Source: ZC4RG30 sp964455685 | GTDB lineage: Bacteria; Pseudomonadota; Gammaproteobacteria; Steroidobacterales; Steroidobacteraceae | DNA length: 33,483 nt | Assembly (NCBI GenBank): GCA_964455685.1 | Contig: CAYVZE010000024.1 | Span: 1 to 33,483, forward strand | Direction of reading: 5' to 3' | Part shown: positions 5,367-12,837 of the stretch, piece after piece | Layout of the letters: every line of letters begins with the position of its first letter | Position numbering within the stretch: position 1 is the first letter of the stretch | Position numbers and translations under genes: made by a program | Notes under the pieces: generated by a model | Told to the model about the DNA's origin: nothing | Database searches by the model: none | Seen by the model: only the letters and a program-made list of their open reading frames with translations

Positions 5367-7916
5367 ATGTCGATCTCAGCCCGTACGCAGGTCGCGCGCG
5401 CCGTCGCGCTGGCCGTCGTTTCCTCCGTGCTGGCGCAGAACGATGCGCTGGCGGCGGAGAGCGAATCGCTCGAGGAACTGCAGGAAGTGGTGGTCACCGC
5501 GCAGTTCCGCGAACAGCGCCTGCAGGACACGCCGCTGGCCATCACGGCCGTCAGCGCCGAGATGCTCGAGGCGCGCGGCCAGACCAACATCGCCGACGTG
5601 GCGGCGCAGGCGCCGAACGTGTCGCTGCGGCCGCAGCCGCAGAACGGCGGTTCGGGCCTGATTGCGTTCATCCGCGGCGTGGGACAGGTGGACTTCAACT
5701 ACGCCGTCGATCCCGGCGTGGGCCTGTACGTGGACGACGTGTACATCCCGACGCTGTCCAGCTCGCTGCTGGAGCTGATCGACCTCGATCGCATCGAGAT
5801 CCTGCGCGGCCCGCAGGGCACGCTGGCCGGCAAGAACTCCATCGGCGGCGCCATCAAGCTGTTCAGCGCCAAGCCGCGCGGTGACAACAGCGGTTCGCTG
5901 CGCGTGTCCTATGGCGCCTTCGACGAGCTCACGCTGCGCGGCATGGCCGACCTGGCGCTGAGCGAGGACGTGGCGCTGCGCGTGTCGGGCATGACCCGCA
6001 GCCGCGATGGCTACGTGGGCATGCTGGATTACGGCCAGACCCATCCGAGCTCGAACGTGCCGCGCAACAACGCGCGCGGACGCGGCAACTCCGACTACGA
6101 GACCATGGGCGGCCAGGCCATCACCGCGCTGCGCGCGGCGTTGCGCTGGCAGGCCGGTGACCGGACCGAGGTCAACCTGACCACGGACTACACCCGCGAG
6201 CGCTCCGAGGCCATCCCGACCGTGCTGATCGCGGCCGGTGAGCTCAACGTGCCCGTGTTCGATCCGTTCCTGCCAGGTGCGGCGGTGTCGGTGGATGGGG
6301 CGGTCGGCGGCGTCCCGCAGTTCACCAGTGCCTGGCTGGTGGGCAAGGATGGCAACCCGGTGCAGGTGGGCTGCCAGTTCGTGCCCTACGGTCCCTACAG
6401 CTGCGACAACGCGCCGGACAGGAACCTGATGGGCTGGAACCCGAAGTACGTCAGCTACTCGAACTTCATGGACGCCATGCGTCCCACCGACCAGGCGCCG
6501 TTCAAGCCCTACTTCTCGCTGCCCATCACCGAGTTCACGGGCTGGGGCGTGAGCGGCAACATCACGCACGATTTCAACGACAACCTGCAGTTCGTCTACA
6601 TCGGTTCGTACCGCAAGTACAACTCGAAGTTCGGCCAGGACCAGGACGCCACGCCGGTCGCGGTGGCGCAGCTCGACAACGAGCTCGACCACCATGCCTT
6701 CACTTCCGAGGTGCGCCTGAACATGCGCTCCCCGGGCGGGTTCATCGAGGGCACGATCGGCGGCTTCTACCTCGACCAGAAGGGCATCTACACCGCGCGC
6801 GTGGACCTGAACTACGTGCTGCCGGCGCCGATCGATTTCCTGCACGGCCCGGACGAGACACCGAGCAAGACCACCGCGGTGTTCGGTACCGCCACCATCC
6901 ATCCCACCGATGCGCTGAGCATCACCGCCGGGCTGCGCTACACCGAGGACGAGAAGAACTACACCTACCTGCGCTCGAACCCGGACCACTCGGTACCGGA
7001 CCCGGGCAGTTGCCTGCCGCCGGACCTGGCCGATGACTGGTGGTACACGCCAAACTGCCTGCTGGCGGGCATCTACAACATCACCGGCCGGTTCAAGGGC
7101 GACCGCACCGACTGGCGCGTGGCGGCGGATTACCGCTTCACGCCGGACTTCATGGCCTATGCCTCGGTATCCACGGGCTTCAAGGGCGGCGGCGTGAACC
7201 CGCGTCCGTTCTTCGAGACGCAACGCCTGCCGTTCAACCCGGAGACGCTCACCACCTACGAGGTGGGCTTCAAGTCCGACTGGCTGCAGCGCCGGCTGCG
7301 CCTGAACGGCGCGCTGTTCCTGAACAAGTACGAGGACATCCAGCTGCGCAAGCAGGCCTGCCCCGAGTCCGCCCCGTACCCGGCCTCGCCCTGCCTGCGG
7401 CCCGACAACATCGGCGCGGCCGACGTGAAGGGCTTCGAGCTGGAGGCCACGCTGCGCCCGGTATCCGGCCTGACCATCGATGCGACGGTCTCGGTGCTGG
7501 ACTTCGAGTACACCTCGCCGGTGGACCCGGGCACGGGCTTCCTGGTCAACACCGCCATCCCGGAGAATGCGATCACGCCCTACACGCCGGAGCAGACCTA
7601 CTCGCTGGGCGTGCAGTACGACCACAACGTCTCCTCGGGCGTGCTGAGCTTCCGCGTCGACTCGTCATACCAGAGCGAGGTGTTCGACAACTCCGAGAAC
7701 ACCTCCTGGGGGCGGCTGGGCGGCAGGACGCTGACCAACGCACGCGTGTCCTACTCGCGCAACGATGACTGGAAGCTGGCGCTGGAGGTGCAGAACGTCT
7801 TCGACAAGTACTACTTCCTGTCGAAGAGCGACGTGAGCGCCGGCCAGCTGGGCGTGGTCACCGGCGTGCCGGGCCTGCCGCGCACCTGGGCGGTGTCGGT
7901 GGAGCGCAGGTTCTAG
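5367..7916 (+). CDS. TonB-dependent outer-membrane receptor
   Basis: The protein has 849 residues from ATG 5367, preceded by a strong purine-rich ribosome-binding site (GAGGGGG, 5356-5362). An upstream in-frame ATG at 5262 would place the signal peptide internally, so it is rejected. The signal peptide covers about residues 1-31, followed by a TonB-box-like LQEVVVTA. The plug domain (about 50-165) shows ITAVSAEMLEARGQTNIADV, IRGVGQ and IEILRGPQGTLAGKNSIGGA. The rest is a 22-strand-type barrel with the usual late motifs, ending in VERRF with terminal Phe. It imports a substrate across the outer membrane using TonB energy. The substrate is unknown; this sequence style is common in receptors for plant-derived or aromatic/steroid compounds as well as siderophores. 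A bidirectional terminator follows. Confidence 0.95.
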   Translation: MSISARTQVARAVALAVVSSVLAQNDALAAESESLEELQEVVVTAQFREQRLQDTPLAITAVSAEMLEARGQTNIADVAAQAPNVSLRPQPQNGGSGLIAFIRGVGQVDFNYAVDPGVGLYVDDVYIPTLSSSLLELIDLDRIEILRGPQGTLAGKNSIGGAIKLFSAKPRGDNSGSLRVSYGAFDELTLRGMADLALSEDVALRVSGMTRSRDGYVGMLDYGQTHPSSNVPRNNARGRGNSDYETMGGQAITALRAALRWQAGDRTEVNLTTDYTRERSEAIPTVLIAAGELNVPVFDPFLPGAAVSVDGAVGGVPQFTSAWLVGKDGNPVQVGCQFVPYGPYSCDNAPDRNLMGWNPKYVSYSNFMDAMRPTDQAPFKPYFSLPITEFTGWGVSGNITHDFNDNLQFVYIGSYRKYNSKFGQDQDATPVAVAQLDNELDHHAFTSEVRLNMRSPGGFIEGTIGGFYLDQKGIYTARVDLNYVLPAPIDFLHGPDETPSKTTAVFGTATIHPTDALSITAGLRYTEDEKNYTYLRSNPDHSVPDPGSCLPPDLADDWWYTPNCLLAGIYNITGRFKGDRTDWRVAADYRFTPDFMAYASVSTGFKGGGVNPRPFFETQRLPFNPETLTTYEVGFKSDWLQRRLRLNGALFLNKYEDIQLRKQACPESAPYPASPCLRPDNIGAADVKGFELEATLRPVSGLTIDATVSVLDFEYTSPVDPGTGFLVNTAIPENAITPYTPEQTYSLGVQYDHNVSSGVLSFRVDSSYQSEVFDNSENTSWGRLGGRTLTNARVSYSRNDDWKLALEVQNVFDKYYFLSKSDVSAGQLGVVTGVPGLPRTWAVSVERRF

Positions 7917-7974
7917 CGGGCGTTCCTGCCCCCGCGGGCCGGCTTGCCGGCTCGCAGGGGCGGAGCGGAAAAGG

Positions 7975-8007
7975 AAAAGGGCCGGAAGGTGGCTTCCGGC
8001 CCTTTTT
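7975..8007. terminator. bidirectional rho-independent terminator
   Basis: A perfect 14-base-pair stem (7975-7988 with 7993-8006) closes a GTGG loop. It has a GC-rich core, an A tract on the left and a T tract on the right, so it reads as an intrinsic terminator on both strands. It lies between the convergent TonB receptor and malate dehydrogenase genes, as expected. Confidence 0.92.
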
Positions 8008-8042
8008 CATTCACGTCCCGGCGGGACGGGCGGGGAACTGCT

Positions 8043-9020
8043 TCAGAGCAGGTCCTTCACGCCGTCGCGCTCCTCGCGCAGCTCCTGGTCGGACAGGTCC
8101 ATGCGCTTGCGGCTGAACTCGTCGATCGACAGGCCCTGCACGATCTCGTACTCGCCGTTCTTGGTGGTGACGGGGTACGAGTAGATCACGCCTTCCTTGA
8201 TGCCGTAGCTGCCGTCGGAGGGCACGGCCATCGACACCCAGTCGCCCTCGGCGGTGCCGTTGACCCAGGTGTAGATGTGGTCGATGGCGGCGGCGGCGGC
8301 CGAGGCGGCCGAGGACGCGCCGCGCGCCTTGATGATGGCGGCGCCGCGCTGCTGCACCACCGGGATGAAGGTCTCCTCCACCCACTTCTGGTCCACCAGC
8401 TCGCGCGCCGGCTTGCCGTCGATCAGCGTGTGCGAGATGTCCGGGTACTGGGTCGAGGAGTGGTTGCCCCAGATGGTGAACTTGCGGATCTTCGTGGTGT
8501 GCACGCCGGTCCTGGCTGCCAGCTGCGAGAGGCCGCGGTTGTGGTCCAGGCGGGTCATGGCGGTGAAGTTGCGCGGGTTCAGGTCCGGCGCGTTGGCGCG
8601 CGCGATCAGCGCATTGGTGTTGGCCGGGTTGCCCACCACCAGCACCTTGATGTTGCGGTCGGCCACCTCGTTCATGGCCTTGCCCTGGGCGCTGAAGATC
8701 TGCGCATTGGCCAGCAGCAGGTCCTTGCGCTCCATGCCGGGGCCGCGCGGGCGGGCGCCCACCAGCAGGCCCACCTGCGAGTCACGGAAGGCGACCTTGG
8801 CGTCATCGGTGGCGGTGACCTTGTTCAGCAGCGGGAAGGCGCAGTCCTCCAGCTCCATCACCACGCCCTGCAGGGCCTGCAGCGCAGGCGTGATCTCCAG
8901 CAGGTTCAGGTTCACGGGCGTATCGCTGCCCAGAAGCTGGCCGGAGGCGACGCGGAAGGCGAGGGCATAGCCGATCTGGCCGGCGGCGCCGGTGATCGTC
9001 ACGGTGACGGGCTTCTTCAT
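8043..9020 (-). CDS. mdh: malate dehydrogenase
   Basis: This 325-residue enzyme interconverts malate and oxaloacetate with NAD in the TCA cycle, in the cytoplasm. The N-terminal nucleotide-binding motif is VTITGAAGQIGYAL. It is followed by LLEI, then MELEDCAFPLL, the substrate loop ARPRGPGMERKDLL, VVGNPANTN, TRLDHNRGLSQLA and the catalytic His in IWGNHSSTQYPD. This is the type-2 malate dehydrogenase subgroup (Xanthomonas- and Burkholderia-like) rather than the E. coli enzyme type. The start is supported by GGAGAAGAA just before ATG. It is monocistronic: terminator downstream, and a 335-base gap separates it from the divergent lipid transporter operon. Confidence 0.97.
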   Translation of the reverse strand: MKKPVTVTITGAAGQIGYALAFRVASGQLLGSDTPVNLNLLEITPALQALQGVVMELEDCAFPLLNKVTATDDAKVAFRDSQVGLLVGARPRGPGMERKDLLLANAQIFSAQGKAMNEVADRNIKVLVVGNPANTNALIARANAPDLNPRNFTAMTRLDHNRGLSQLAARTGVHTTKIRKFTIWGNHSSTQYPDISHTLIDGKPARELVDQKWVEETFIPVVQQRGAAIIKARGASSAASAAAAAIDHIYTWVNGTAEGDWVSMAVPSDGSYGIKEGVIYSYPVTTKNGEYEIVQGLSIDEFSRKRMDLSDQELREERDGVKDLL

Positions 9021-9355
9021 TTCTTCTCCACTGCTCGATGGGTGGGGGCGGATTCTACTCCCGCAGCCGCGGCCGATCCTGCCGCGGCAGCGCTGTAACG
9101 CAGCCCCGCGGGGAATCCGGCTACTGGTCCGAGGCCGGCATGCGGTCCTCCGGCGCGGGGAGGGGCGGTCCGACGGGGGTACCGGGAAACGGCGCCTGTT
9201 GCAGATTGGTCCCTATAAGGACCAATGGTGGGGAAACGCTGTGCAATAGTTCCAAAACAAGCACCATGGGCGCTGCACCGCGATGGTGACTCCCACGAGG
9301 GTGTTACATCATCATCCGGCTGCGGACCGACCGCGATGACAACCGAAGGAGCGGC
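9021..9355. other. 335-base intergenic region between mdh and the lipid ABC transporter operon
   Basis: No convincing gene is present; short frames here lack coding character. The region must hold divergent promoters for mdh and the mla-type operon, but I cannot assign clear -35/-10 pairs. It contains a perfect inverted repeat at 9205-9226 and two copies of GGGAAACG (9184-9191 and 9231-9238) flanking it. GGTCC or its complement GGACC occurs at 9126, 9144, 9167, 9208, 9219 and 9324. A good ribosome-binding site (GAAGGAG) precedes the operon's first ATG. Confidence 0.6.
9205..9226. promoter_or_regulatory. perfect inverted repeat, candidate operator
   Basis: ATTGGTCC (9205-9212) and GGACCAAT (9219-9226) form a perfect 8-base inverted repeat with a 6-base AT-rich spacer CTATAA. 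The element is 130 bases before the transporter operon's start codon. The dyad spacing (22 bases overall) suits a dimeric regulator. The spacer TATAAG could also be a -10 element covered by the regulator. The cognate regulator is unknown. Confidence 0.5.
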
Positions 9356-10477
9356 ATGGCTTTCCTCGAAAGCCGGCGCAACGAATCCACGCTCGAACTG
9401 GCCCTGCGCGGCGCCTGGCGCGCCCAGGCCATCGATTCCATCCGCAGGGAGGTGGAGGCGCTGCCGCTCGACGGCGTCGCCGAGGCGCGCATCACCACCG
9501 GCACCGCCGAGGTGCTCGACCTCTCCGGCGCGTGGGCGCTGGATGACCTGACCCGCGTGCTTTCCGGGCGCGGCGTGCGCGTGGCCTTCGCCGACGAGGA
9601 GCCCTCGATGCTGCCGCTGGTGCGCACCGCGCTGGAGGCGGAGTCCCGGGACAAGCCGCCGGGGCTGCGCGGCGAGGTGAACTTCAGCATCGTCGAGCGC
9701 CTCGGCCGCACCGCCGTCGAGCGGCTCGACGACGTCAAGGACGGGCTGGCCTTCGTCGGCCATGCCGCCGAAGTGTTCGGCCGTGCGCTTATGCACTGGC
9801 GCGCGCTGCGGCCCATCTCGGTGGCGCGCCACATCTATGACACCGGCATCACCGCCATCCCGGTGGTGTCGCTGATCGCTTTCCTGATCAGCGTGATCGT
9901 GGCCTACATGGCCGCCAGCCAGCTGCGCAACTACGGCGCCGACATCTACGTGGTGGACCTGATCACCGTGGGCGTGCTGCGTGAGCTGGGCGTGCTGCTG
10001 ACCGCCATCATCGTCGCCGGCCGCACCGGCAGCTCCTTCGCCGCCGAGATCGGCTCGATGCGCCTCAACGAGGAGGTGGACGCGCTCGACGCCATCGGCG
10101 TGGACGCGGTCGAGACGCTGGTGCTGCCGCGCATCCTGGGCATGATGATCGCGCTGCCGCTGCTGACCATCATCGCCGACCTGGTGGGCATGGCGGGGGG
10201 CGCGCTGCTGTGCCACTGGCTGCTGGACATGCCCATCGCGCAGTTCATCGCGCGCGCCAACGAGGCCATCGCGCCCACCACCTTCTGGGCCGGGCTGGTC
10301 AAGGCGCCGGCCTTTGCCATCCTCATCGCCATGGCCGGTACCTACCGCGGCTTCCAGGTGCGCGGCTCGGCGCGCGAGCTGGGCCGGCTGACCACCGTGG
10401 CGGTGGTGCAGGCCATCTTCCTGGTGCTGCTGGCCGATGCGCTGTTCGCGGTGCTGTTCCTGGAGATCGATTTCTGA
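9356..10477 (+). CDS. MlaE-family lipid ABC transporter permease with N-terminal STAS-like domain
   Basis: The protein has 373 residues. Residues 1 to about 100 look like a STAS-type domain of the MlaB kind, and the remainder is an MlaE permease with several transmembrane helices. The N-terminal amphipathic helix of MlaE is visible (AAEVFGRALMHWRALRPISVARHIYDTG), as are IVAGRTGSSFAAEIGSMRLNEEVDALDAIG and FRGFQ-like YRGFQVRG. Mla/Mce systems move phospholipids between the inner and outer membranes. Fusion of the STAS domain to the permease replaces a separate mlaB gene. GAAGGAG ahead of ATG supports the start. It overlaps the ATPase gene by one base (TGATG), so the two are coupled. Confidence 0.93.
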   Translation: MAFLESRRNESTLELALRGAWRAQAIDSIRREVEALPLDGVAEARITTGTAEVLDLSGAWALDDLTRVLSGRGVRVAFADEEPSMLPLVRTALEAESRDKPPGLRGEVNFSIVERLGRTAVERLDDVKDGLAFVGHAAEVFGRALMHWRALRPISVARHIYDTGITAIPVVSLIAFLISVIVAYMAASQLRNYGADIYVVDLITVGVLRELGVLLTAIIVAGRTGSSFAAEIGSMRLNEEVDALDAIGVDAVETLVLPRILGMMIALPLLTIIADLVGMAGGALLCHWLLDMPIAQFIARANEAIAPTTFWAGLVKAPAFAILIAMAGTYRGFQVRGSARELGRLTTVAVVQAIFLVLLADALFAVLFLEIDF

Positions 10478-11262
10478 TGGCCGGCAGCGAGGAGATCGTG
10501 GTGGAGGTGAGCGGGGTGGTGAACCGCTTCGGCCGCCAGGTCGTGCACGACGGCCTCGACATGCAGGTGCGCCGCGGCGAGGTGTTCGGCCTGCTGGGCG
10601 GATCAGGATCGGGCAAGTCGGTGCTGCTCCGGACCATCCTCGGCCTGCACCGGCCCCAGGCCGGCCGTGTCCTGCTGGAGGGCGTGGACATCACCAGGCT
10701 GCCGGAACAGGAGCTGATCCGCACCAAGGCGCGCTACGGGGTGACCTTCCAGCACGGCGCGCTGTTCTCGGCGCTGACCGTGCGCGAGAACATCCAGCTG
10801 CCGATGGTGGAGCACCTGTCACTCAGCGCCCGCGCCATGGACGAGCTGGCGCTGCTGAAGCTGCGGCTTGTAGGACTGCCGGAAGACGCCATGGACAAGT
10901 ATCCGGCACAGCTTTCCGGCGGCATGATCAAGCGCGCCGCGCTGGCGCGCGCACTGGCGCTGGATCCGCCGCTGTTGTTCCTGGATGAGCCGACCTCGGG
11001 CCTGGATCCCATCAGTGCCGCGGCCTTCGACGATTTGATAGCCTACCTGCAGCAGGAGCTGCACCTGACGGTGGTGATGATCACGCATGACCTCGACACG
11101 ATCTTCCGCATCTGCCAGCGGGTCGGCGTGATCGTCGACCGCAAGCTGGTGCAGGACACGCGCGAGCGCATCGTGGATTACCCGCATCCGTGGATCCAGG
11201 CGTACTTCCACGGCACGCGCGCGGCGCGCTTCTCGCAGCAGGGAGCGCCGCATGGAGCGTAA
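10477..11262 (+). CDS. MlaF-like lipid ABC transporter ATP-binding protein
   Basis: This 261-residue ABC ATPase has Walker A GGSGSGKS (41-48), Q-loop in FQHGALF, signature LSGGM (146-150), Walker B LLFLDEP (166-172) and switch His204 in ITHDL. It energises the MlaE-like permease. The start ATG overlaps the permease stop, which fixes it well. Its C-terminus overlaps the MCE-domain gene by 11 bases. The ending with PHPWIQAYFHG is typical of MlaF/MlaF-like proteins. It acts at the cytoplasmic face of the inner membrane. Confidence 0.95.
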   Translation: MAGSEEIVVEVSGVVNRFGRQVVHDGLDMQVRRGEVFGLLGGSGSGKSVLLRTILGLHRPQAGRVLLEGVDITRLPEQELIRTKARYGVTFQHGALFSALTVRENIQLPMVEHLSLSARAMDELALLKLRLVGLPEDAMDKYPAQLSGGMIKRAALARALALDPPLLFLDEPTSGLDPISAAAFDDLIAYLQQELHLTVVMITHDLDTIFRICQRVGVIVDRKLVQDTRERIVDYPHPWIQAYFHGTRAARFSQQGAPHGA

Positions 11263-12190
11263 GGCCAACTACGCCGCGGTCGGCACCTTCGTGCTGCTGG
11301 TTGTCGCGCTGGGCTTCGGCTTCGTCTACTGGTATTCGGAAGGGCGCGACCGGCGCAACTACGAGCGCTACGAGATCTACTTCCCCGGCTCGGTGACGGG
11401 ACTGTCCGAGGGCAGTTCGGTGCGCTACCTGGGCGTGGAGGTGGGCAAGGTGCGCCGCATCCGCCTCGATCCGCGCAGCCCCGGGCGGGTGCAGATCCTT
11501 GCCGACATCGACCAGGCTGCGCCCATCACGCCCACCACGGCGGCCAACCTGTCGATGCTGAGCTTCGCGACCGGCCTGCTGTACATCGACCTGCGCCAGG
11601 TGAGCAATGCCGCCGACATGCTGCCGCCGGTGCCCAGCGAGCGTTACCCGGTGATCAATTCCGTGCGCTCGGGCATCGATGCCTTCCTGTCGGCGCTGCC
11701 CGAGCTTGCGGGCAACATCGCCGAGGTGCTCGACAGCGCGCAGCAGATCCTGTCGAGCGAGAACGCGGACGCGATCACATCCATCGTGCAGAACCTGCAC
11801 AAGGCCTCGGAGGGACTGCCCGCGACCATGGCACGCCTGGATCAGCTGCTGGGCGAGGTGGGCGAGGCCACGCGCGAGGCGCGGCGGCTGGCGCAGGGCC
11901 TCGGTGCGGTGACCGGCGACGTGGGCGAGCAGGTGCGGCGCGTGGCCGACCGGCTGCAGGTCACGGCCGGCTACCTCGAGCAGGCCGGCGAAGGCATCAA
12001 CCAGATCCTGAGCGACAACCGCGACGGCGTCGCCCAGTTCACCCAGCAGGGGCTGCCGCAGCTCACGCGCACGCTGGAATCGGCGGAGGGCGCGGTGGAG
12101 GAGCTGCGCGCGCTGGCGCAGCAGCTGCGCGAAAACCCCTCCCAGCTCATCTACCAGTCGCCGTCGCGTGGAGTGGAGGTGCCGCCGTGA
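11252..12190 (+). CDS. MlaD-like MCE-domain lipid-binding protein with extended C-terminus
   Basis: The protein has 312 residues: one transmembrane helix near residues 10-28 and an MCE domain about 38-120 (strands with YEIYFPGSVTGLSEGSSVRYLGVEVGKVRRI). A long helical, coiled-coil-like C-terminal part (about 130-300) is rich in Ala, Leu, Gln and Glu. E. coli MlaD is about 183 residues, so this is much longer. Long MCE tails often form helical tunnels through the periplasm, which would suit direct lipid passage without a soluble MlaC. No mlaC gene is present in this operon. The start lies inside the end of the ATPase gene. Confidence 0.92.
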   Translation: MERKANYAAVGTFVLLVVALGFGFVYWYSEGRDRRNYERYEIYFPGSVTGLSEGSSVRYLGVEVGKVRRIRLDPRSPGRVQILADIDQAAPITPTTAANLSMLSFATGLLYIDLRQVSNAADMLPPVPSERYPVINSVRSGIDAFLSALPELAGNIAEVLDSAQQILSSENADAITSIVQNLHKASEGLPATMARLDQLLGEVGEATREARRLAQGLGAVTGDVGEQVRRVADRLQVTAGYLEQAGEGINQILSDNRDGVAQFTQQGLPQLTRTLESAEGAVEELRALAQQLRENPSQLIYQSPSRGVEVPP

Positions 12191-12837
12191 TCGCGCAGGC
12201 AAGGTTCATGGGGCGGCGGATGCTGGGCGGGCTGGCGGCGGTGGCGCTGCTGGCGCTGGCGGGTTGCGGCGGATTGCGCAGCGATGCCGAGCCGGACCGG
12301 CTGTACGTGCTGCGCGTCGAGCGCCCTGCCGCGTCCGGCGAGGCGCCGGTGGCGGGCCTGCTGCTGGTGCCGCGCCCTGCGGTGCAGCCCGGGCTCGACA
12401 CGGCGCGCATCGCGCTGACCCGGCCGGGCAACCAGCTCGATTTCTACGCCGCCGCCCGCTGGAGCGGCGCGCTGCCGCAGGTACTGACGGCCTTCGCCGT
12501 GCAGTCGCTGGATGGCGCGTTCACCACCGTGGCCGCTGCCGACCGCGGCCCCGGCGCGGCGGACTTCGAGCTGCTGATGACCGCGCGGCATTTCGAGGCG
12601 GAATACGACGACGCCGGCGGTGCGCCGCAGGTGCGCGTGGCGCTGGAGTGCCTGCTGGTCTCCACCTCGCCGCGCCGCGTGCTGTCCAGCTTCGAGGTGG
12701 ACGTGCGGGAGCCGGCGGAGCGCAACCGCATGTCCTCGATCGTGGCAGCGTTCGAGCGCGCGGCGCAGCGCGCGCTGGCCGAAGTGCGCAGCTCGGCCGT
12801 GGCCGCCGCGCGCGCGGCACCTGCCCCGGCGCGCTAG
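12187..12837 (+). CDS. ABC-type transport auxiliary lipoprotein (PqiC-like)
   Basis: The protein has 216 residues, starting at GTG 12187, which overlaps the previous stop by four bases (GTGA). The signal peptide ends in the lipobox LALAGC with lipidated Cys27. The mature domain begins RLYVLRVERP and continues with alternating strands and helices (LTRPGNQLDFYAAARWSG, VALECLLVSTSPRRVLSSFEVD), as in the ABC transport auxiliary lipoprotein family related to PqiC. Such proteins probably sit on the inner leaflet of the outer membrane and receive the MCE tunnel. It is the last gene of the lipid transporter operon. Its stop codon overlaps the stop codon of the convergent phospholipase-D-type gene. 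Confidence 0.9.
   Translation: MIAQARFMGRRMLGGLAAVALLALAGCGGLRSDAEPDRLYVLRVERPAASGEAPVAGLLLVPRPAVQPGLDTARIALTRPGNQLDFYAAARWSGALPQVLTAFAVQSLDGAFTTVAAADRGPGAADFELLMTARHFEAEYDDAGGAPQVRVALECLLVSTSPRRVLSSFEVDVREPAERNRMSSIVAAFERAAQRALAEVRSSAVAAARAAPAPAR

Noticed and set aside
7944..9098. A 384-codon plus-strand frame over mdh.
   Set aside because: Malate dehydrogenase on the minus strand has every catalytic motif; the plus frame also runs through the terminator.
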